Shown piece by piece: positions 23,590 to 28,261 of a stretch of 28,261 nucleotides of DNA. Position 1 is the first letter of the stretch; every line of letters starts with the position of its first letter. The notes below the pieces were generated by a model, which saw nothing but the letters and a program-made list of their open reading frames with translations, was not told the origin of the DNA and made no database searches. Origin of the DNA: JARYGU01 sp033795365 (lineage in GTDB: Bacteria > Pseudomonadota > Alphaproteobacteria > Rhizobiales > Rhizobiaceae); assembly GCA_033795365.1 (NCBI GenBank), contig JARYGU010000034.1:1-28261 (forward strand), written 5' to 3'. The translations under genes were made by a program, and so were the position numbers.

Positions 23590-24096
23590 ATGGCAATACG
23601 CATAAACGAACGGGAGTTTGCCGCGCCGAACGACCCGCGTGTCTCGTTGCTCGATCTTTTGCGGGAGGAACTTCATCTCACGGGCACCAAGGTCGGGTGT
23701 AACCAAGGTGCATGCGGCGCCTGCACCGTTCTCGTCGACGGGGAACGGGTCTTGTCATGCCTCACTCTCGCCGTGCAGATGGATGGGCGATCCGTGACGA
23801 CGATCGAAGGATTGGGGAGCCCTGAGACGCCGCACCCCCTTCAAGCCGCCTTTATCGAGCGCGACGGTTTTCAATGCGGTTACTGCACCCCGGGTCAGAT
23901 CTGTTCCGCACTCGCCATGCTTCGGGAGATCGAGTCCGGCATGCCAAGCTATGTCACCGACGATCTGGCCGGCCAAGCCTCAGACATCTCGATGGACGAG
24001 GTCCGCGAGCGCATGAGCGGCAATCTCTGTCGCTGCGGCGCGCATAACGGCATCGTTGAAGCAATTCTTCAGGTTGCAAGGGGGCAGACGGCATGA
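23590..24096 (+). CDS. paoA: Aldehyde oxidoreductase 2Fe-2S subunit (PaoA/YagT-like)
   Basis: A 168-residue iron-sulfur subunit of a xanthine-oxidase-family molybdenum hydroxylase. The plant-type cluster is held by Cys37, Cys42, Cys45 and Cys57 (GCNQGACGACTVLVDG), the second cluster by Cys96, Cys99, Cys147 and Cys149 (CGYCTPGQ and CRCG). It passes electrons from the molybdenum subunit to the FAD subunit. Unlike E. coli PaoA it has no twin-arginine signal; the protein begins directly at the ferredoxin fold (MAIRINEREF), so the complex should be cytoplasmic. Its TGA overlaps the next ATG (ATGA), indicating coupled translation. The symbol reflects the closest characterised system, judged mainly from the following subunit. 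Confidence 0.88.
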   Translation: MAIRINEREFAAPNDPRVSLLDLLREELHLTGTKVGCNQGACGACTVLVDGERVLSCLTLAVQMDGRSVTTIEGLGSPETPHPLQAAFIERDGFQCGYCTPGQICSALAMLREIESGMPSYVTDDLAGQASDISMDEVRERMSGNLCRCGAHNGIVEAILQVARGQTA

Positions 24097-25082
24097 ATCC
24101 CTTCACCTATTCTCGCACTGCCTCCGCCGATGAAGCCGCACGTCTCCTGCGCAATGACAGCCTCAAATTGCTGGGCGGCGGCACAAATCTGATCGACCTG
24201 ATGCGGAAGGGCGTCGAGCGCCCGTCCCACCTGGTGGACGTCACCGGCTTGTCCAATGCCATTGAGGAGACAGCCGACGGCGGGATACTCATCGCAGCGG
24301 CGGCGCGCAACAGTGCGGTTGCTGCCCACCGGCTGATCCGCGAGCGATACCCGATGCTTGCCAGGGCTATTCTGTCCGGAGCGTCGCCGCAGATCCGCAA
24401 CATGGCGACCGTCGCCGGCAATCTGATGCAGCGCACGCGATGCGTCTACTTCAACGATGTTGCCAGCTCTCGCTGCAACAAACGCGTGGTGGGCAGCGGC
24501 TGCGACGCCCTTGATGGCTTCAACCGCTATCACGCTGTCATCGGGGCGTCTCCGGCCTGCGTCGCCACGCATCCCTCGGACATGTGCGTCGCATTGGCCG
24601 CATTGGATGCACGGGTTCACGTCGCAAATGCAAGCGGCAGCCGCGTCATTTCCCTCGTGGACTTCCACCGGCTGCCCGAAGACCGGCCCGACCTGGAGCA
24701 TGCGCTGGAGACCGGCGACGTCATCGTCGCCATAGAACTCCCGCCCTCGCGGTTCTCCGGACGAGCGACCTATCGCAAGGTGCGCGATCGGGCGAGCTAC
24801 GCCTTCGCACTCGTCTCCGTCGCAGCGGCAGTAATCGTCCGCGACGGGGCAATCGAGGATATCCGGCTGGCCCTCGGAGGGATCGCTCCCAAACCGTGGC
24901 GTGCCTTCCGCGCCGAAGCAGCCTTGCGCGGCCAACCGCTCCAATCAGGGCGTATCGAAGCTGCCATGGCCGCGGAGTTGAGCGAGGCGGTGCCGCTGCC
25001 TGGAAACGCGTTCAAGATCGATCTTGCAAAGCGCACGGTCGCTGCCGTGCTCAACGAACTGACCGGAGACGCCGCCAGATGA
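24093..25082 (+). CDS. paoB: Aldehyde oxidoreductase FAD-binding subunit with 4Fe-4S insert (PaoB/YagS-like)
   Basis: A 329-residue FAD subunit of the CO-dehydrogenase-M type. FAD contacts are LGGGTNLIDLM (27-37) and ASPQIRNMATVAGNLMQ (97-113). It then has the cysteine-rich insert that distinguishes PaoB from most family members: Cys117, Cys128, Cys137 and Cys156, in the order TRCVYF, SRCNKR, GSGCDALDGFNRYHAV and SPACVATHPSDM. In PaoB the equivalent cysteines bind an additional 4Fe-4S cluster. An extra Cys165 follows in SDMCVAL. The C-terminal CO_deh_flav_C domain covers about 220-325. It overlaps both neighbours by four bases (ATGA junctions). Confidence 0.9.
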   Translation: MNPFTYSRTASADEAARLLRNDSLKLLGGGTNLIDLMRKGVERPSHLVDVTGLSNAIEETADGGILIAAAARNSAVAAHRLIRERYPMLARAILSGASPQIRNMATVAGNLMQRTRCVYFNDVASSRCNKRVVGSGCDALDGFNRYHAVIGASPACVATHPSDMCVALAALDARVHVANASGSRVISLVDFHRLPEDRPDLEHALETGDVIVAIELPPSRFSGRATYRKVRDRASYAFALVSVAAAVIVRDGAIEDIRLALGGIAPKPWRAFRAEAALRGQPLQSGRIEAAMAAELSEAVPLPGNAFKIDLAKRTVAAVLNELTGDAAR

Positions 25083-27391
25083 CCAGAATGCAGAATGTGA
25101 TCATCGACTCGGTCAGGACAGTTCTCGGCTGGGTGCCCGAACAATGGCTGCCGGGGGGAAGACCGGACCCGCTGATCGCGAGGCGAGCGGCGATAGGCCA
25201 GCAGGCATCGCGGCTCGACGGCCCCGTGAAGGTCCGCGGAGAGGCGCGCTTCGCGGCAGAGGTCCCGATGGAGAAACTCTGTTACGCCGCCCTTGCCCAC
25301 AGCCCGATCACCCGTGGGAAGATTGTCCGTCTGGAGACGGCATCGGCGGAATCCGCACCGGGCGTGGTCCTGGTGATGACCCACCGGAACATGCCGAGGA
25401 TCGGCACCGTTCCGCTGATTGCCGTCACGGACCTGTCGGCCGTCGGCAATAGCAGCGTTCCGATCATGCAGGATCCCGAGATCCGCTACAACGGTCAGGT
25501 CGTGGCCCTGGTGCTTGCGGAGACGCAGGAGCAGGCCGACCATGCCGCAACGCTGCTCGACATCGAGTATATGAGCGAACCCGCCAAATCGCGCTTCGAG
25601 GACGGCAAGGCTGATGCGCGGATTCCGGCCTCCATCCTCATCGAGCGGAACCGCGTGAGTGTCGGCAATGCCGAGCGCGAGCTGGCTCAAGCTCGTCATA
25701 GCGTCGACAATGTCTACAAGACGCCCGGTCAGAACCACAACGCAATCGAGCTCCATGCCGTGACTGTGGCCTGGGACGACGACAGTCTTGAGGTTCACGA
25801 TTCGACGCAGATGGTCGCCCCCAGCGCAAATGCACTGGCCAAACTCTTCGGTTTGAAGAAGGAACAGGTGCGGGTACTGTCCCCCTATGTGGGCGGCGGC
25901 TTCGGCGGCAAGGGACTCTGGGACCACCAGATTGTCGCCATAGCGGCCGCCAGGCTCGCCCGGCGGCCGGTCCGGTTGAGGCTCAGCCGCGAAAGCGTTT
26001 ACCGAATGGTCGGCGGCCGGGCGCCGAGCGAGCAGCGTGTTGCGCTCGGTGCCGATGTGGACGGTAGACTGACGTCGCTGATCCACACCGGCTATTCGGT
26101 GATGCCGCCTTACAGCGCATGCCCTGAGCAATACAGCCTGACTTCGCGCGCGCTCTATCGCTCGAAAAGCTTCGAGATACTCCAGCGCCACATTGATCTC
26201 GATATCGTTCCGAACACCTTTATGCGGGCCCCGGGTGAGGCGATCGGTACATTCGCGCTCGAGAGCGCGGTCGACGAGCTCGCGCATGAGATGGGCATCG
26301 ACCCAATCGAGTTGAGACGGCTCAACGAACCGGACATACATCCCCTGTCCGGTACCGCCTTTTCCCAACGCGCCTTGAGCCAAGCGTATGAGGACGGAGC
26401 GAAACGCTTCGGTTGGGAGCGGCGGCAAGCCGCACCGGGCACGCGCCGCGAAGGCGAATGGCTCATCGGCATGGGCTGCGCCTCAGGTAGTTTTCCCTAT
26501 GCCCGGATGCCGAGCGCCGCGATCCGCGTAAAGCTTACCCGCCAGGGTACGGCGACAATATCCTGCTCGGCGCAGGAAATGGGCATGGGAACGGCAACCG
26601 TTCAGGTGCAGCATGCCTCCGACCGGCTCGGTTTGCCGCTGGACGCGATTGCGTTCGAGATGGGCGATTCGGCGCTTCCGCCCGCGCCCATGGCAGGCGG
26701 ATCGTCGCAAACGGCATCCCTTTCCGGTGCCATCATCGCGGCTGCCGACAAGCTGACGCTGGAACTGCTCCGGCTTGCCGGCAACGACAGTCCCATCGCC
26801 GGTCTGCGTGCCGGAGAGGTGCGCCTGGACGACAAGGCCGTCGTCAGCATCGCCGAGCCGGAACGGCGCGAAAGCTTCCAATCGATCCTCGCGCGGGCTG
26901 CCCGCGAGGAGATCACGATCACCGCGACGGGATCCGCGCCATTGGAACTCCTGAAATTTGCAATGCACAGTTCCTCGGCCATCTTCTGCGCTTTGCGCGT
27001 GAGCGCGGTGACGGGCGAAATCCGCGTTGATCGCCTGCTGGGCTCCTTCGACTGCGGCACGATCCTGAACCCCAAGACCGCAACCAGCCAGTTCAAGGGT
27101 GGGATGATCATGGGCCTCGGGCTCGCGCTCATGGAGGAGACGCTGTTCGACGAACGCAGCGGCAGGATCATGAACCCGTCGCTCGCCGACTATCACATTC
27201 CATGCCATCTGGACGTGCCGGAGATCGAGGTAATGTGGACCGGGATACCGGATCCGCGCTCGCCCCTCGGCGCGCGTGGTATCGGCGAGATCGGGATCAC
27301 CGGCGTGGCCGCCGCCGTTGCAAATGCCGTCTTCAACGCGACGGGCAAGCGCATCCGCGACCTTCCGATCACGCTGGACAAGCTGTTGTAG
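25079..27391 (+). CDS. paoC: Aldehyde oxidoreductase molybdenum-binding subunit (PaoC/YagR-like)
   Basis: A 770-residue catalytic subunit. After a short N-terminal extension, the first Ald_Xan_dh domain begins at about residue 45 (RLDGPVKVRGEARFAAEV). The molybdopterin-binding signature GGGFGGK is at 272-278, MRAPGEAIGTFALE follows in the second domain, and GARGIGEIG near the end carries the catalytic Glu737. The protein ends in PITLDKLL, like PaoC. Members oxidise aromatic or aliphatic aldehydes to acids using a molybdenum-MCD cofactor. ATG 25079 overlaps the paoB stop; the open frame extends far upstream but only through coding sequence of paoB. The XdhC-type chaperone (PaoD) needed for cofactor insertion is not in the window. 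Confidence 0.92.
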   Translation: MTRMQNVIIDSVRTVLGWVPEQWLPGGRPDPLIARRAAIGQQASRLDGPVKVRGEARFAAEVPMEKLCYAALAHSPITRGKIVRLETASAESAPGVVLVMTHRNMPRIGTVPLIAVTDLSAVGNSSVPIMQDPEIRYNGQVVALVLAETQEQADHAATLLDIEYMSEPAKSRFEDGKADARIPASILIERNRVSVGNAERELAQARHSVDNVYKTPGQNHNAIELHAVTVAWDDDSLEVHDSTQMVAPSANALAKLFGLKKEQVRVLSPYVGGGFGGKGLWDHQIVAIAAARLARRPVRLRLSRESVYRMVGGRAPSEQRVALGADVDGRLTSLIHTGYSVMPPYSACPEQYSLTSRALYRSKSFEILQRHIDLDIVPNTFMRAPGEAIGTFALESAVDELAHEMGIDPIELRRLNEPDIHPLSGTAFSQRALSQAYEDGAKRFGWERRQAAPGTRREGEWLIGMGCASGSFPYARMPSAAIRVKLTRQGTATISCSAQEMGMGTATVQVQHASDRLGLPLDAIAFEMGDSALPPAPMAGGSSQTASLSGAIIAAADKLTLELLRLAGNDSPIAGLRAGEVRLDDKAVVSIAEPERRESFQSILARAAREEITITATGSAPLELLKFAMHSSSAIFCALRVSAVTGEIRVDRLLGSFDCGTILNPKTATSQFKGGMIMGLGLALMEETLFDERSGRIMNPSLADYHIPCHLDVPEIEVMWTGIPDPRSPLGARGIGEIGITGVAAAVANAVFNATGKRIRDLPITLDKLL

Positions 27392-27417
27392 CCGCAGCGC
27401 TGGCCGCCAAGGAGTAA

Positions 27418-27431
27418 GGCGCCGGTGCGCC
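27418..27431 (+). terminator. Weak hairpin after the molybdenum hydroxylase operon
   Basis: GGCGC and GCGCC enclose the loop CGGT, 27 bases past the paoC stop. There is no T-run, so if it terminates transcription it is not a classical intrinsic terminator. The rest of 27392-27589 contains no gene I can support apart from the open tail noted after the araC stop. Confidence 0.25.
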
Positions 27432-27589
27432 GGTCGTTGTGGCAGCTTCGTGCCGGTTCATTGCATGCGACGTAGTGCCATGATCTGGCCGAGTGCGGGC
27501 GTACCGATGTAGGCCCGGAGTCCCATCTTCTCGCGATACGGATAGTGCCGCTCCCAGCAGAACTGCAGAGCGACCTCCTGAAAGATGAT

Positions 27590-28261
27590 CTAAGCGCTGC
27601 GTGCCTTGCGGCTCGTGTATTGGCTGTACATACGCTGGTGGTTCAGCGCGTCCTGCTTTGGAGCGACCCCGAACATCCGGGAGTATTCGCGGCTGAACTG
27701 CGAAGGGCTCTCATAGCCAACCTTATAGGCAGCCTGCTCCACGCTTAGAGCTTCCGCCACCATCAGGCGCCGCGCTTCGAGGAGGCGCAGTTGCTTCTGG
27801 AACTGGAGCGGAGTTAACGAGGTGAGCACCTTGAAGTGCTGATGGAACGATGATGGACTCATTCCCGCCACCTCGGCCATTTGTTCCACCCGCAGCGTCT
27901 GGGCAAAATTATCACGCAGGAAATAGATGGCCTTGCCCACCCGCATAATATTTGATTCCGGCAGGGCGAGATGGCAGAGTTCGCCCCCGTTCGGACCGGT
28001 GAGAAGCCAATAGCAGATCTCGCGCATGACCGAGGGATAGAGGATCGGAATCGCCTTCGGCGTCTGCGACATCCGGATCAGACGAAGGACACATTCCGCC
28101 AGCGGCTCGTCGACCTGCCCTACGAATACGCACGAACCGGAGTCGGCAGGCGGAACCGGCGGCGTATCCAACTGCTCCAGCACCTCACGCAGCATCGCCA
28201 CATCGAGGTCTATTGTAATGCCGAGATATGGTGCCTGCGGACTGGCCTCGACGATCCGCCC
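27590..28261 (-). CDS. AraC family regulator with AraC_N domain (5' end beyond the window)
   Basis: The frame is open to the window edge: residues before the internal GTG at 28201 read RIVEASPQAPYLGITIDLD, part of an AraC_N sensor domain, so the true start lies outside. The C-terminal 100 residues hold both helix-turn-helix units: VEQMAEVAGMSPSSFHQHFK, then VEQAAYKVGYESPSQFSREY. It resembles the AraC protein at 9904-10797 in both domains (compare LPYVGISLHLD there), so these are paralogous. It converges on the aldehyde oxidoreductase operon; its own target is probably divergent and outside the window. The stop is TAG, after which the same frame stays open for 43 more codons. Confidence 0.9.
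   Translation of the reverse strand, partial: GRIVEASPQAPYLGITIDLDVAMLREVLEQLDTPPVPPADSGSCVFVGQVDEPLAECVLRLIRMSQTPKAIPILYPSVMREICYWLLTGPNGGELCHLALPESNIMRVGKAIYFLRDNFAQTLRVEQMAEVAGMSPSSFHQHFKVLTSLTPLQFQKQLRLLEARRLMVAEALSVEQAAYKVGYESPSQFSREYSRMFGVAPKQDALNHQRMYSQYTSRKARSA

Noticed and set aside
24584..25078. A 165-codon upstream extension of the molybdenum subunit frame
   Set aside because: It overlaps paoB coding sequence in another frame, is arginine-rich and lacks homology; ATG 25079 with an ATGA junction is the natural start.
24797..26428. Minus-strand open frame of 543 codons
   Set aside because: It is antisense to paoB/paoC, whose motifs are unambiguous on the plus strand.
1..28261. CRISPR arrays, tRNA/rRNA genes, anti-phage systems, riboswitches
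   Set aside because: I saw no spaced direct repeats, no tRNA- or rRNA-like sequence, no defence-gene motifs and no riboswitch-like leader.

Overview
The window looks like an accessory stretch of a high-GC alphaproteobacterial replicon, most likely from the Rhizobiaceae or a related Hyphomicrobiales family. That placement is inferred from GC-rich codon use, LysR regulators of the rhizobial DIEELR/KSMVSRRL type, PaoABC-like molybdenum hydroxylase genes and the dense alternation of regulators with oxidoreductases. I see no rRNA, tRNA, CRISPR array, phage gene or replication origin. Only the last 20 codons of an IS630-type transposase mark a mobile element, at the left edge.

Region 1 (1-6032) is the wreck of an aromatic or steroid meta-cleavage operon. 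A 4-hydroxy-2-oxovalerate aldolase is translationally coupled to an in-frame chimera. Its N-terminal ~246 residues are a class D flavin monooxygenase lacking its C-terminal domain. The rest is an acetaldehyde dehydrogenase lacking its first ~18 residues, including the NAD-binding glycine loop. A strong dyad covers the chimera's likely promoter. Next come a TetR regulator, an intact second monooxygenase of the same family and a convergent GntR/FCD regulator. A 600-base gene-poor gap follows.

Region 2 (6641-12798) holds small regulator-enzyme modules: HxlR divergent from an enoyl-CoA hydratase; an EutQ-like cupin; a chloroperoxidase-type alpha/beta hydrolase facing a LysR N-terminal remnant; and AraC divergent from an SDR, followed by a quinone-oxidoreductase-like MDR.

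Region 3 (12887-19629) is a LysR-dominated block: an intact LysR divergent from a YcaC-like isochorismatase hydrolase, an LLM flavin oxidoreductase, a frameshifted LysR paralog and a pirin. A conserved ~32-base leader element occurs three times here. An orphan terminator, a LysR C-terminal remnant and a frameshifted MDR dehydrogenase complete it.

Region 4 (19743-28261) has a cupin-AraC regulator divergent from the broken dehydrogenase, an SDR divergent from an XRE/MmyB-type regulator with a perfect palindrome at the latter's start codon, and a MarR regulator followed by a three-gene PaoABC-like aldehyde oxidoreductase operon whose promoter spacer contains a perfect inverted repeat. A partial AraC gene runs off the right edge.

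Overall the genes suggest sensing and disposal of aldehydes, quinones and other electrophiles, with ongoing decay (one chimera, two one-base frameshifts, two LysR remnants). No clearly new multi-gene system was found. The best leads are the chimera, the repeated LysR leader element and the two operator-like palindromes placed at promoters.
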